A stretch of DNA of 62,146 bases from a virus. The stretch lies in the IMG/VR virus record IMGVR_UViG_3300047311_000415, positions 1 through 62,146 of that record; one strand, written 5' to 3'. Position 1 is the stretch's first letter, and each line of letters begins with the position of its first letter. Positions 22,294 to 30,539 of the stretch are shown here, in pieces. The translations under genes were made by a program, and so were the position numbers. A model generated the notes under the pieces. It saw only the letters and a program-made list of their open reading frames with translations. It was not told where the DNA came from and searched no databases.

Positions 22294-22948
22294 TGAATTT
22301 TACCTCTATCTTGTTCGTCATGGCCAAACGCCAACCAATTTAGATGGAAACACTGTCGGTCAGACGGGCGATTCGCCCCTGACTGAAAAAGGTCGTGAGC
22401 AAGCGCATCTCTTAGGAGAAAGGCTAGCTTACAAAGAGCCGGTAACCTTTGATAAGGTTTTCTCATCTGACTACACTAGAGCGCATGATACTGCCAAGAT
22501 TGCTACTGGTAACAACCAGAACATCATTCTGGCCCCAGAGCTTAGAGAGTATAGTGCAGGTGATTGGACAGGCAATAATCGTAACGAGACATACAATGTC
22601 CCCGCATTGCTGCGCATGGCGGCTATGACTAGTGCTTTCTTACCGCCTAACGGTGAGTCGTTACATATGGTAGAGCGCCGAGCCTCTAAGTGGCTTGAAG
22701 ACAACGTCTTGTACAATAAGTTAGTTCAGGAGGAAGCTGATAGGCGACACGTCAAAAAGTTACCACCACAGAACATCTTTGTATTCTCTCATGGGATGAC
22801 TATCAAATGTCTCCTTCACTACGTTATGGGGTTTGATCAGAGTTTTACCTGGAAGGTTACACTGGAGAATACTTCAATCTCAAAACTCTACTTTGACTAC
22901 AAAGGCTGGCGCTTACTTTCTATCAACGACCATGCGCACTTACTATAA
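22280..22948 (+). CDS. Histidine phosphatase (phosphoglycerate mutase-like)
   Basis: AGGAG at 22266-22270 supports the GTG start at 22280. The catalytic RHGQT (13-17) with phosphate-binding Asn (NLDG) and the second histidine in FVFSHGMTIKCLLHY define the branch 1 histidine phosphatase fold. Members dephosphorylate sugar phosphates, nucleotides or cobalamin precursors. At 222 residues it is near family size. The substrate is unknown. Confidence 0.9.
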   Translation: MLEYNEFYLYLVRHGQTPTNLDGNTVGQTGDSPLTEKGREQAHLLGERLAYKEPVTFDKVFSSDYTRAHDTAKIATGNNQNIILAPELREYSAGDWTGNNRNETYNVPALLRMAAMTSAFLPPNGESLHMVERRASKWLEDNVLYNKLVQEEADRRHVKKLPPQNIFVFSHGMTIKCLLHYVMGFDQSFTWKVTLENTSISKLYFDYKGWRLLSINDHAHLL

Positions 22949-22957
22949 GAGGTCATC

Positions 22958-23476
22958 ATGGGAGCCCAGGAACGAAAACGACAAAAACGTATCAAAGAAT
23001 ACGTTGTCAACCGCGATGGTATGCTTTGCTGCTATTGCGATAAGGTACTAACCACCGAAACTGTTACTATGGAGCATATCGTTCCAGACAGCAAGCGTGG
23101 CACTTTCAATACGACCAATCTCACTGTATCATGCTCTGACTGCAACAACAGACGAGGCAACAAGCCCTTCTTTGATTACTGCAAGCAGTTTAGTTGGTCC
23201 GAAGATAAGATGAACAAATACAAGAGGTTGTACTTTAACAATCTACGAATCAAAGTCCTCAACATTGCCAAAGAAGAGTGCATGAAAGAGGATACAGTAA
23301 TGCCGGCGGCCATCATAAAGCATGCTTGTCAAATTCTCAAAATTAAGGGGATGGACTTTTCAGAATATGAAAAGACATACCAATTTGAAATTAGATTCGA
23401 TGAAACATGCGACCGCAAAAAGATTAAGTATTGCTTTGAACAATTGATAAGAATTATTGAAGCTGATAGCGCTTGA
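22958..23476 (+). CDS. HNH endonuclease with helical C-terminal extension
   Basis: CCYC, MEHIVPDSKRG, NLTVSCSDCNNRRG: a zinc-type HNH nuclease with the His-Asn-His core at about residues 20-72. The C-terminal 100 residues are helical and basic and may recognise DNA. Related in the core to the protein at 40978. Probably a free-standing or homing nuclease. Confidence 0.9.
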   Translation: MGAQERKRQKRIKEYVVNRDGMLCCYCDKVLTTETVTMEHIVPDSKRGTFNTTNLTVSCSDCNNRRGNKPFFDYCKQFSWSEDKMNKYKRLYFNNLRIKVLNIAKEECMKEDTVMPAAIIKHACQILKIKGMDFSEYEKTYQFEIRFDETCDRKKIKYCFEQLIRIIEADSA

Positions 23477-23492
23477 TATATTTGGTATCAAG
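23472..23492 (+). promoter_or_regulatory. 7-bp inverted repeat with TATA core before groES
   Basis: CTTGATA (23472-23478) and TATCAAG (23486-23492) flank TATTTGG. The repeat includes TGATATAT and ends at the ribosome site AAGGAGA, so it could be a promoter, an operator, or an RNA hairpin controlling groES translation. Confidence 0.45.
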
Positions 23493-23501
23493 GAGAGCAT
23501 T

Positions 23502-23789
23502 ATGAGCTTACAACCACTGAGAGATTTTATTGTCGTGACCGTTCCAAAGCAAGCCGAAGAAAAAGTAGGTCTACTTTACAAGCCTGCCACTGTAGAGCAG
23601 AAGATTGTTACTGGCACGATTGTTGCAGCAGGTTCGGGTTACTTGACAGATGGCGGAACGATTGTACCTTTGGAGGTCAAGGCTGGCGATACTATCTTGT
23701 TTAGCAAGTCAATGTCCGTTGAAGTTTCCCATAATGGTGAGACTATGTTTCTTCTACGTGAAGAGCATGTCCTCAGCGTTATTAGATAA
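23502..23789 (+). CDS. groES: GroES-like co-chaperonin
   Basis: 95 residues, the exact family size. PLRDFIVVTVP at the N-terminus, a mobile-loop region (EKVGLLYKPATVEQK), GTIVAAGSG, VKAGDTILFSKS and FLLREEHVLSVI match the GroES beta-barrel. It caps the GroEL ring. Phage versions (T4 gp31) allow folding of the large capsid protein by host GroEL. The mobile loop lacks the usual GGI(V/I)L tripeptide pattern exactly, as phage GroES often do. Confidence 0.93.
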   Translation: MSLQPLRDFIVVTVPKQAEEKVGLLYKPATVEQKIVTGTIVAAGSGYLTDGGTIVPLEVKAGDTILFSKSMSVEVSHNGETMFLLREEHVLSVIR

Positions 23790-23815
23790 CATCAACACTA
23801 AAAACTATAGCAATG

Positions 23816-23839
23816 AGCCGCTCTTATGGGCGGCTTTTG
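23816..23839 (+). terminator. Intrinsic terminator after groES
   Basis: AGCCGC (23816-23821) and GCGGCT (23830-23835) with an 8-nt loop, followed by TTTTG. It ends 7 nt before the next ATG. Confidence 0.75.
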
Positions 23840-23845
23840 TATTAC

Positions 23846-24526
23846 ATGGATATCAAACATAAAACTTATCAGCCCGCACTAAATTGTCCGCGCTGCAAGA
23901 TTAGATTTTTACAATCACAATATTTCATGAGCAAAGAACATAATTACGTAGATTGCGATCGTTGCGGCCACTGGCAAGATGATCGAAGGCGCAAAGAAGT
24001 GTGTGAGCAGTGTAACAACACCCGCACGACTATTGACCCCAAAGAGATTTTATGTAATCGCTGTGGTGGTTATCAACGCCCTATTGGTTCTCATAATGAG
24101 CAGTATGCTCATGGTTTAGAAGACGCCATCATAACTGGTGGATATGATTCATACCATCTGTTTGATATGACTTCTTACAAGTTTTCTATCTGTGAGAAGT
24201 GCCTTCGTGAAATGTTCAATCAGTTTGCCATCAAACCGATTGTCATAGATCGACTTGGAAGTGTTGAAGGTCCAGCGGACCCTTGGGCCGAAGATCAAGA
24301 ACAGTATGAATACCGTGTCTGGAAAGATACTGGCGGCCATCATCAAGCCTATCTGAATCGCAAATGCAATTTCGTAAAAGATTGCCTCAATAGAGCAGAG
24401 TATACCCAGCTCATTAGTAACGACTTCACAGAAGGTTGTTGCTGCGAAGAGCACAAAGAGTTATGGGGCTACGGCAATAGTAAGCTAACCAAATTCATCC
24501 CCAATGTATTGAAACCATTCCTATGA
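23846..24526 (+). CDS. Multi-zinc-ribbon protein, 226 aa
   Basis: At least six Cys pairs (CPRC, CDRC, CEQC, CNRC, CEKC, then CCCEEH) suggest several zinc ribbons in a row. The start is the ATG at 23846 because an upstream in-frame GTG (23813) would place the terminator inside the gene. It may bind nucleic acid or ribosomal components; no family is recognised. The stop overlaps the RNA ligase start (ATGA). Confidence 0.72.
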   Translation: MDIKHKTYQPALNCPRCKIRFLQSQYFMSKEHNYVDCDRCGHWQDDRRRKEVCEQCNNTRTTIDPKEILCNRCGGYQRPIGSHNEQYAHGLEDAIITGGYDSYHLFDMTSYKFSICEKCLREMFNQFAIKPIVIDRLGSVEGPADPWAEDQEQYEYRVWKDTGGHHQAYLNRKCNFVKDCLNRAEYTQLISNDFTEGCCCEEHKELWGYGNSKLTKFIPNVLKPFL

Positions 24527-25140
24527 AATCCTACCCCTCCATTACCAAAGAAGTCAGGCAAGACATTTACATCTATGCTTTCGATAAGCTAGATGGGTCT
24601 AATATCCGTGCTGAGTGGAATAGCAAGAAGGGTTTCTATAAGTTTGGCACTCGTACTCAGTTGACAGATGAGAAGACTATGCCGTTCGGCCGAGCTATCC
24701 CGTTGATTAGAGAAAAATACGAGGAGGACTTGACGGCAGTTTTTAAAGAACAAGGTTACAAGGACGCATTGTGCTTCTTCGAGTTCTGGGGGCCAAGTTC
24801 TTTCGCCGGCAACCACAATTTTGAAGAAAAAATGGATGTGACGTTGATTGATGTCAATCCATACAAAGAGGGTATATTAGTCCCTACCGAGTTCATCAAG
24901 TTATTCGGCCACCTCGACCTACCTAAAATCTGTTATGAGGGGCATGTAACAACAGAGCTGTTTGATAAGGTAAAGCAATCAACACTTGAAGGAATGACTT
25001 TCGAAGGTATAGTCTGTAAAGGCGCAAACGATAAAGCAACAAGAATGCCGATTATGTTTAAAATCAAATCGAAGGCATGGTTAGAAAAGTTGCGAGAGTA
25101 TTGCAAAGGCGATGAGAAGCTATTTGAAAGGCTACAATGA
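24523..25140 (+). CDS. RNA ligase (Rnl2-like nucleotidyltransferase)
   Basis: The adenylation motif I is FDKLDGSNIR (about 20-29; KxDG with the catalytic lysine). Motif III-like ALCFFEFWG, motif IV EGIVCKG and motif V FKIKSKAW are in order. At 205 residues it holds the catalytic core only, without a C-terminal domain. It seals RNA ends with ATP and may repair tRNAs cut by host anticodon nucleases, fitting a tRNA-rich phage. Overlaps both neighbours by 4 nt. Confidence 0.88.
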   Translation: MKSYPSITKEVRQDIYIYAFDKLDGSNIRAEWNSKKGFYKFGTRTQLTDEKTMPFGRAIPLIREKYEEDLTAVFKEQGYKDALCFFEFWGPSSFAGNHNFEEKMDVTLIDVNPYKEGILVPTEFIKLFGHLDLPKICYEGHVTTELFDKVKQSTLEGMTFEGIVCKGANDKATRMPIMFKIKSKAWLEKLREYCKGDEKLFERLQ

Positions 25141-26324
25141 AAAAGAATGATATGGATATGTGGAAAGACTCAGAGTTTGTCAAATTGTTTGAGCAAGTCG
25201 AGCTGAGTGCTACCACGATTGGCGCTCCCGCCCTATTCAAGGCGATGTTCAATAAGACTTCAGGTCACGTTTCAGAGTATTCCCATGAAGGAATGCTGAA
25301 GCAAATCGAAGATGATGCCGAAGATGCCACCAAGATTGAGTCAGTGAACGATAAGCTTCATAAGCGTATGCTTGAGAAGGGCGGTCGCCTGATCTATCGC
25401 AACATCAGGGCGTCTGGTGATAGCACCATCTATTTGTGGAAGGACGGCATTGTTGACCTCCAGATTACTGGAGATTATGTTAGCGTGCAGACTCTGTCAC
25501 TATCTCAGGCTTTCGTTGAGGAAGTGCGCGAGTACTTCAAGCCACAATGGTTGCCAGCCGAGAAGAAGGGGCACATCTATGCTATCGTTCGCCAGGGTAT
25601 GCACCTTAGCTTGAGCAGCATTGGTAATGCCGGCATTCCTTTGGTAGCTGATAACTACACCCAGAAGATTCAGGATGATTACAGGTTCGTCATCAATGAT
25701 TTGAATTCTGAGAGCCCATCTGGTCGCATCGTTATCATGCGTGGTCCTGCTGGAACTGGTAAGACACACTTGATTCGCGCCATGTTGTTGCAGGTCCCAG
25801 ACGCAATGTTCGTCTTGATCTCCCCCGAGGTTGTTACCAACTTGGCCGGCCCCGAGCTGTTGCCTTTGCTAATGAACTATCGTGGTGGTTCTACTGGACC
25901 AATCATTTTGGTTCTAGAAGATGCCGATCGTTGCTTGGTTACCAGAGCAGGCGAGAACATGAGCCTAATTCAATCTCTTTTGAATTTGGGTGACGGTATT
26001 TTGGGTTCGTTGCTAGATGTTCGCATCGTGGCAACAACCAATGCGGATGAGTTGAATCTGGATAAGGCCATCACTCGTCCAGGCCGCTTGTCCAAGATGT
26101 TGGATGTCAATTCTTTGGATCCATTGACGGCACAACAGATTTTCAGGCGCCTATTGCCTGATGCAAAGTTCCCAGTAGAGATCAATGGAAGCACTAATCC
26201 AAAGGATTTCAAAGTTACTCTGGCCGAGGTCTATTCATTGGCTCGCCAGAATGGTTGGAAGGCATCGCCTCGCAAAGTAGAGGATACTACTGAGGAAGAT
26301 GAGATGGAAGATTGGGATGAATAA
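25137..26324 (+). CDS. AAA+ ATPase
   Basis: 395 residues. An N-terminal domain of about 190 residues precedes a classical AAA+ module: Walker A GPAGTGKTH (about 204-212), Walker B ILVLEDADR, sensor 1 VATTNADE and the second-region RPGR. The C-terminus is acidic (TTEEDEMEDWDE). This resembles proteasome/FtsH/BCS1-type remodelling ATPases, so protein unfolding or complex disassembly is likely. A proteasome-like Ntn hydrolase is encoded at 43435, but there is no evidence that the two act together. Confidence 0.92.
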   Translation: MKKNDMDMWKDSEFVKLFEQVELSATTIGAPALFKAMFNKTSGHVSEYSHEGMLKQIEDDAEDATKIESVNDKLHKRMLEKGGRLIYRNIRASGDSTIYLWKDGIVDLQITGDYVSVQTLSLSQAFVEEVREYFKPQWLPAEKKGHIYAIVRQGMHLSLSSIGNAGIPLVADNYTQKIQDDYRFVINDLNSESPSGRIVIMRGPAGTGKTHLIRAMLLQVPDAMFVLISPEVVTNLAGPELLPLLMNYRGGSTGPIILVLEDADRCLVTRAGENMSLIQSLLNLGDGILGSLLDVRIVATTNADELNLDKAITRPGRLSKMLDVNSLDPLTAQQIFRRLLPDAKFPVEINGSTNPKDFKVTLAEVYSLARQNGWKASPRKVEDTTEEDEMEDWDE

Positions 26325-26339
26325 TTATGCATAAAGGGG

Positions 26340-26359
26340 CAATCTAATACATAGGATTG
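26340..26359 (+). promoter_or_regulatory. Inverted repeat with TA-rich core before the His-rich genes
   Basis: CAATC (26340-26344) and GATTG (26355-26359) flank TAATACATAG, 12 nt before the ATG at 26372. Ribosome site CAGGAG lies between. Possible promoter/operator. Confidence 0.35.
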
Positions 26360-26371
26360 TTCAGGAGTGTT

Positions 26372-26620
26372 ATGCAATCAGGTCAACTAATCGTAACAGG
26401 AAAAGATGAAGCTACAATTCCATTAAGTGGAATTCCTTGCGAAGTCAAAGTTCATTTCAAACATGAGCTTGAGGTAACTCCTTGCAATCCGCATCACAGA
26501 GACTGTCTAGAATATGAAGTCCATGTAAACCATCACCATAACCATCATAACAAGTTTAAGTTGGTTATCAAGTGGGAAGTATCTGGCGTACGTGAAATCA
26601 CTTGGAAAGTCTCTTACTAA
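26372..26620 (+). CDS. His-rich beta protein, paralog 1
   Basis: 82 residues: MQSGQLIVTGKDEATIPLSG, a His-rich loop (HVNHHHNHHNK), then KLVIKWEVSGVREITWKVSY. The ordered halves match the next protein almost position by position. Likely a small beta sandwich with a metal-binding loop. Start chosen at the ATG preceded by CAGGAG. Confidence 0.75.
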   Translation: MQSGQLIVTGKDEATIPLSGIPCEVKVHFKHELEVTPCNPHHRDCLEYEVHVNHHHNHHNKFKLVIKWEVSGVREITWKVSY

Positions 26621-26629
26621 GGATAACGT

Positions 26630-26920
26630 ATGCAAACTGGAATTCTAACTGTAACTGGAGAAGGAAAGACCGAGCTACCACTACGTGGTTGGCCTCGTGA
26701 AGTGATCGTGTTTTTCAAACCAGACCACGATCCAGTCCCTTGCGACCCACATCACCACCACCATCACAACGATCATTTGTCTCATCATGTCGAACATGAG
26801 GACGAAGATCGCAGAGAGCATCAAAGACCAGGCCACCACCACCACGATCGTAAGTTCTTCTTAGAGATCAAGTGGAAGGTGTCGAGTGTTCGTGAAATTG
26901 AATGGATTGTTTTTTACTAA
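26630..26920 (+). CDS. His-rich beta protein, paralog 2
   Basis: 96 residues: MQTGILTVTGEGKTELPLRG and KFFLEIKWKVSSVREIEWIVFY are clearly homologous to the preceding gene. The loop is expanded, with a run of six His followed by Asp/His/Glu-rich sequence and a second His cluster. Metal binding (Zn, Ni or Fe) is likely. The tandem pair arose by duplication. Confidence 0.77.
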   Translation: MQTGILTVTGEGKTELPLRGWPREVIVFFKPDHDPVPCDPHHHHHHNDHLSHHVEHEDEDRREHQRPGHHHHDRKFFLEIKWKVSSVREIEWIVFY

Positions 26921-26929
26921 GGTGTTGTA

Positions 26930-27892
26930 ATGAAAGTTCTTGTATATGGATGGTATCATCAGCTTAATATTGGTGATGAGCTATTCGTGAACGCTTTTAG
27001 GAAGTTGTTTCCTGATTTTGAGTTCTCTTTTCGCGAGAACATTTCTGTCAAACATTTAGAAGGTATAGATGCCGTCTTCTTCGGAGGCGGCTCTTTTCTT
27101 TTGGGCAAGCCTCAAATCTCAGAAGACGCCTTACAGATTATCAAAGCCAAACCAATTTTCTATCTTGGTGTAGGTATTGAGTCAGACATACATCCTATTC
27201 ATCAGGAATTGATTGGGCGAGCAAAACTGATTGCCACACGATCTTTGGACCAAGTGGATAGAATTAGGGCCCTGAATCCCAGCGTCATGTGGATACCTGA
27301 CCTAGTATACTGTTTGCAGGATGACATCGTTCTGTCACCCAAAATTAACCGCTCGGTGTTAGTTCTCCCTAACATTTCAGTGGTTCCACATCATCTCGAT
27401 GCAAATTGGATGCATGCCTCCTGGGCCCATTTCAAGTCTGAGTTCTCTCAGTTCCTAGATGGCTTGGTCATAGAAGGCTATAAATTAGACTTTATGTCCA
27501 TGTGTCGTGGGGCTAAGGTCAATGATGATTGGCCGGCTGGAGAGATCATCGGACATATGACCCGTCGTGATAAGTATCTTCTGAAGGACCAGCCCGTAGG
27601 TATTGAGCAGGTCACACGCCTCATGTCCCAGTATAGTTTAGTCATTACCCAGAGGTTCCATGGCATCGTTCTATCCGAAATGGTTAAGGTGCCCTATATC
27701 GCCCTCCACCATCACGATAAATTGAAATTCACCTATCCACGTAATGGGGCCTTCATATCCTATTATAATTGTTCAAAACAACTTCTTAATGACACATTTG
27801 ATCATACCATTAGAATGAATTTTGGTGATGAGCTGCCAATAGAATCCAATATCTTTAGGACTCTTGTTGAAGAGGTACGAGGTCTTCTATGA
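26930..27892 (+). CDS. Polysaccharide pyruvyl transferase-like protein
   Basis: 320 residues with the family pattern: LNIGDELFVNAF near the start, AVFFGGGSFLLG, FYLGVGIES, IATRSLDQVDRI, and VITQRFHGIVLSEMVKVPYIAL. Members (CsaB, WcaK) transfer pyruvate from PEP to a sugar in a cell-surface polymer. A phage copy could modify host surface sugars or glycans on its own proteins. It is followed by a glycosyltransferase and preceded by His-rich proteins, suggesting a surface or virion decoration module. Confidence 0.85.
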   Translation: MKVLVYGWYHQLNIGDELFVNAFRKLFPDFEFSFRENISVKHLEGIDAVFFGGGSFLLGKPQISEDALQIIKAKPIFYLGVGIESDIHPIHQELIGRAKLIATRSLDQVDRIRALNPSVMWIPDLVYCLQDDIVLSPKINRSVLVLPNISVVPHHLDANWMHASWAHFKSEFSQFLDGLVIEGYKLDFMSMCRGAKVNDDWPAGEIIGHMTRRDKYLLKDQPVGIEQVTRLMSQYSLVITQRFHGIVLSEMVKVPYIALHHHDKLKFTYPRNGAFISYYNCSKQLLNDTFDHTIRMNFGDELPIESNIFRTLVEEVRGLL

Positions 27893-27904
27893 TGGCTGGT
27901 ATAA

Positions 27905-29185
27905 ATGGCACGTTTTATTGGAGTGAAGCACAACAGAATCTGTGTAGTGTCAGACAACATATTCAATAATTCTGGGTTGGATGTTATTGAGATCCCGCCT
28001 GAGCTGGCGCACGTCTCTCCAGCCGACCTGCTAACCTCCTGCGTTGTGAGGAATGGGCAGATTAAATGTAAATGTTCTAGAAAGTCCGCTAAGCAATTAA
28101 GAGTAGCATTAGTGGGTAATTGGAAAATGAGATGTGGAATAGCCACATACTCAGAAAACTTATGGCCAGAAGTTGCTAAGCACGTTGGAGATTTCAAGCT
28201 CTTCATTGAGCAAAATGATATTGCGACCGGAGACGTTCATCAATTTGGTGACGTGACCCTCTCAGACGCTCAGGTTAGCGTTTGTTGGAAGCGAGGCGAA
28301 TCGTTACAAAAGTTAGTTCAAGAATTGAAGGATTATGACCCGGATATTATCTGGATTCAACACGAGTTTGGTTTGTGGCCCAATGCTAGTTACTGGTTAT
28401 CAATGATGAGTCAGTTGTCTGACTATCGTGTTATCGTAACCATGCATTCTATTTTTCATCACAGGGATAAGACAATCGTAGAAGCAGCTATGCCTGAGAT
28501 TATCTCTCACTTAGAGGGTGGTCGTAAACTTCTCAAGGAAGAGAAGGGTCTTAGCTCTAAAGTATATGTGATCCCTCACGGCTGCTACAAGTTCGATAAC
28601 CAGCGCCTTTGGAACTTCTACAAGTCAGAAAAAACTTTCATGCAGTTTGGCTTCGGCTTCCGCTACAAGGGCTGGGAGAATTCTATAAGAGCTACTGCCA
28701 TTCTAAAAGAAAAGTATCCTGACGTTTTCTTTACTGGGCTTTTCTCGGAGTCACCATACGCTAAGCTGGAACACCAAATATATTACAACGAACTAATGAA
28801 TCTGATTGGTGAGCTTGGAGTTCAAGAGAATGTTGCTATCCTACGTGGCTATCAATCAGACGAAGTCCTAGATAGTTTCTTGCGTACTAACCAAGCAACC
28901 ATCTTCCCATATGTCTCACATCCGGCCCATGAAGTATTTGGAGCATCAGGTGCAGCTCGTATGGCTATGTCAAAAGGATTGCCAGTAGTTACCTCTTCTG
29001 TCAACCACTTCTCTGATTTGCCAACTATGAAAGCTGATACTCCAGAAGATATTGCTACGGCCCTAGAAACTATTTTCACGGTCCCAGGTGCTAAAGAAAA
29101 GCAACTACAGGACCAAATGAGCTATCTAGATGAAAACACTTGGGAAAACATCGGCCTACGCTACATTCAAGTATTCGAGGAATGA
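27905..29185 (+). CDS. GT4-type glycosyltransferase
   Basis: 426 residues. The first 60 residues are a distinct N-terminal extension. The Rossmann half begins at RVALVGNWKMRCGIATYSENLWP. IIWIQHEFGLWP, VIVTMHSIFHHRDK and VYVIPHGCY are typical GT4 donor/acceptor landmarks. The C-terminal half has FGFRYKGWENSI, VAILRGYQSDEV, and an E-x7-E-like region (HPAHEVFGASGAARMAMSKGL). It likely transfers a sugar from a nucleotide sugar. The substrate is unknown. Confidence 0.88.
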   Translation: MARFIGVKHNRICVVSDNIFNNSGLDVIEIPPELAHVSPADLLTSCVVRNGQIKCKCSRKSAKQLRVALVGNWKMRCGIATYSENLWPEVAKHVGDFKLFIEQNDIATGDVHQFGDVTLSDAQVSVCWKRGESLQKLVQELKDYDPDIIWIQHEFGLWPNASYWLSMMSQLSDYRVIVTMHSIFHHRDKTIVEAAMPEIISHLEGGRKLLKEEKGLSSKVYVIPHGCYKFDNQRLWNFYKSEKTFMQFGFGFRYKGWENSIRATAILKEKYPDVFFTGLFSESPYAKLEHQIYYNELMNLIGELGVQENVAILRGYQSDEVLDSFLRTNQATIFPYVSHPAHEVFGASGAARMAMSKGLPVVTSSVNHFSDLPTMKADTPEDIATALETIFTVPGAKEKQLQDQMSYLDENTWENIGLRYIQVFEE

Positions 29186-29265
29186 AATTACTGATAAAAA
29201 ACGATATGACCTATGAAATTAATGATATATAGGGTGATTGACAGCATTTTACACAAGGAGCATGA

Positions 29266-30231
29266 ATGTCAAACACTAATTACACCCTCGAAATCATTAG
29301 CCACCATCCAAAGTTCAACAACAAATCGTTGCGCAAATACTATGTAGATGGAATCGAAACGGTCGGCGCTTGGGGTGATGAGCCTTTTGAGATCCGTTTC
29401 AAGAACAACACCTGGCAAAAAGTTCAGGTAAAGATTACATTAGACGGAACTGATATCTTGAGTGGTAAACCAGGAGATACTCAGGTGTCCAAAGATATGT
29501 GGGTCGTCAACGGTTACGGTACACTATCTCTCAAGGCTTGGCCAGAAACTAACAATGGCGGAGCCGCTTTCGTTTTTACGGGCGCTGCTAATAGCGTTGC
29601 AGTTCATACTCATGGAGACCTCTCTAGCCGTGGTATCATTGCTGCCGCCGTCTTTACTGAAGGCCATGTAGAACCAATTAGAATCCCACCAGTACATCAC
29701 CATCACCACTATAAGTCACGGGAGAGGCGTAGCATCTCTCCATTGCCGTACTACGGAGGCACTTCAATTGGTGGAGGAACGTTTGGTTCTGGCGGAGTCA
29801 TTTACTCTGGCGACTCTTTCACTCTTGGTGGAACGCTTGGTGATACTACTGTCAGCTACAACAATGTTGCCCCTGGTGCTGCTTCTGCCTCTAATTATAT
29901 GAATGAAGTTAGCGATAGTGATAGTCGAGGTGAAGTTGCTACTTTTGACAGTTTGGTATCAGTAGGTGCTGGAGAACATGTTGATCAAAAGATCGTAGAA
30001 GTGGCCGGGTTAATCAAACCAACCTTTACTGAGACTGTTAGGGTCAAGTATCTATGGTGGGATGATCTAACTGCCAAGCTACGTACTGAAACTCATGCTA
30101 AGCCACAACCTTCTGGCTTTCCAGGTGACGATGATAGAAAGAACATTGACCTCAAATGCACTCCAAGAGTTGGAGAGAAGCAAGGAACATTTCGTCGAGT
30201 AGAACAACCACAAGTGTTTGATCGATTCTAA
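29266..30231 (+). CDS. Probable phage structural protein with a His-rich linker
   Basis: 321 residues. The N-terminal domain (1-135) has the conserved-looking blocks GAWGDEPFEIRFKN, KVQVKITLDGTDIL, LSLKAWPE and VAVHTHGDLSSRGIIAAAVF. A linker with five His, then a Gly-rich stretch (GGTSIGGGTFGSGG) and a C-terminal beta domain follow. I associate the N-terminal blocks with virion proteins of large phages, but cannot name the family. It has an AAGGAG ribosome site and is followed by a terminator, so it ends a transcription unit. Confidence 0.7.
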   Translation: MSNTNYTLEIISHHPKFNNKSLRKYYVDGIETVGAWGDEPFEIRFKNNTWQKVQVKITLDGTDILSGKPGDTQVSKDMWVVNGYGTLSLKAWPETNNGGAAFVFTGAANSVAVHTHGDLSSRGIIAAAVFTEGHVEPIRIPPVHHHHHYKSRERRSISPLPYYGGTSIGGGTFGSGGVIYSGDSFTLGGTLGDTTVSYNNVAPGAASASNYMNEVSDSDSRGEVATFDSLVSVGAGEHVDQKIVEVAGLIKPTFTETVRVKYLWWDDLTAKLRTETHAKPQPSGFPGDDDRKNIDLKCTPRVGEKQGTFRRVEQPQVFDRF

Positions 30232-30239
30232 TCGACTCG

Positions 30240-30268
30240 GAGGTAGATAATTCTTTCTACCTCATTTT
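30240..30268 (+). terminator. Intrinsic terminator
   Basis: GAGGTAGA (30240-30247) and TCTACCTC (30256-30263) make an 8-bp stem, followed by ATTTTAT. It lies 9 nt after the previous stop. Confidence 0.85.
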
Positions 30269-30279
30269 ATAGGCGCGTC

Positions 30280-30307
30280 TTGACAACGCATCCGTAGAAA
30301 TTATGTT
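30280..30307 (+). promoter_or_regulatory. Sigma70-like promoter ahead of the NAD+ gene block
   Basis: TTGACA (30280-30285), a 16-nt spacer and TATGTT (30302-30307). It sits just after a terminator and before a small membrane gene and the NMN adenylyltransferase. This is the cleanest -35/-10 pair I found, and would drive the NAD+ synthesis block. Confidence 0.7.
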
Positions 30308-30330
30308 GTGAGCGAACGGGAGAACTGCTC

Positions 30331-30471
30331 ATGATTATCAGTCTAATTTTCGCAATTGCCAACTTCTATTTCGCTTATAAAGCTCTTAGAGAAAAGCGCT
30401 GGGGCTGGTGCGCGTTTTCTGTTCTTTTGGGCGGGTTTTGTGCCTATCAAGTTGTTGCTACAATCTTGTAG
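30331..30471 (+). CDS. 46-aa two-helix membrane protein
   Basis: GGGAG at 30319-30323 precedes the ATG. Two hydrophobic segments (IISLIFAIANFYFAY and FSVLLGGFCAYQVVATI) flank a basic Trp-rich turn (REKRWGWC). First gene after the promoter. Unknown function; possibly a small inner-membrane protein. Confidence 0.65.
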   Translation: MIISLIFAIANFYFAYKALREKRWGWCAFSVLLGGFCAYQVVATIL

Positions 30472-30493
30472 GCATAACGATATATACGTTTAT

Positions 30494-30535
30494 GAACCCA
30501 GTGAGGGTTCTTGAAAATTGACACACGGAGAGTGT
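30494..30535 (+). promoter_or_regulatory. Two-hairpin leader of the NMN adenylyltransferase gene
   Basis: Hairpin 1: GAACCC (30494-30499), loop AGTGA, GGGTTC (30505-30510). Hairpin 2: ACAC (30523-30526), loop GGAGA, GTGT (30532-30535), which places the Shine-Dalgarno GGAG in the loop, 9 nt before the ATG. The NAMPT leader at 31764-31804 has the same arrangement with different but still complementary stems. Candidate regulatory RNA or protein-binding operator. Confidence 0.6.
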
Positions 30536-30539
30536 AATT

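Noticed and set aside
26750-26860. CAT/CAC repeats as a CRISPR-like or tandem DNA repeat, or a cloning His-tag
   Set aside because: They are in-frame His-rich loops within two homologous genes, with mixed codons and no spacer pattern or vector sequence.
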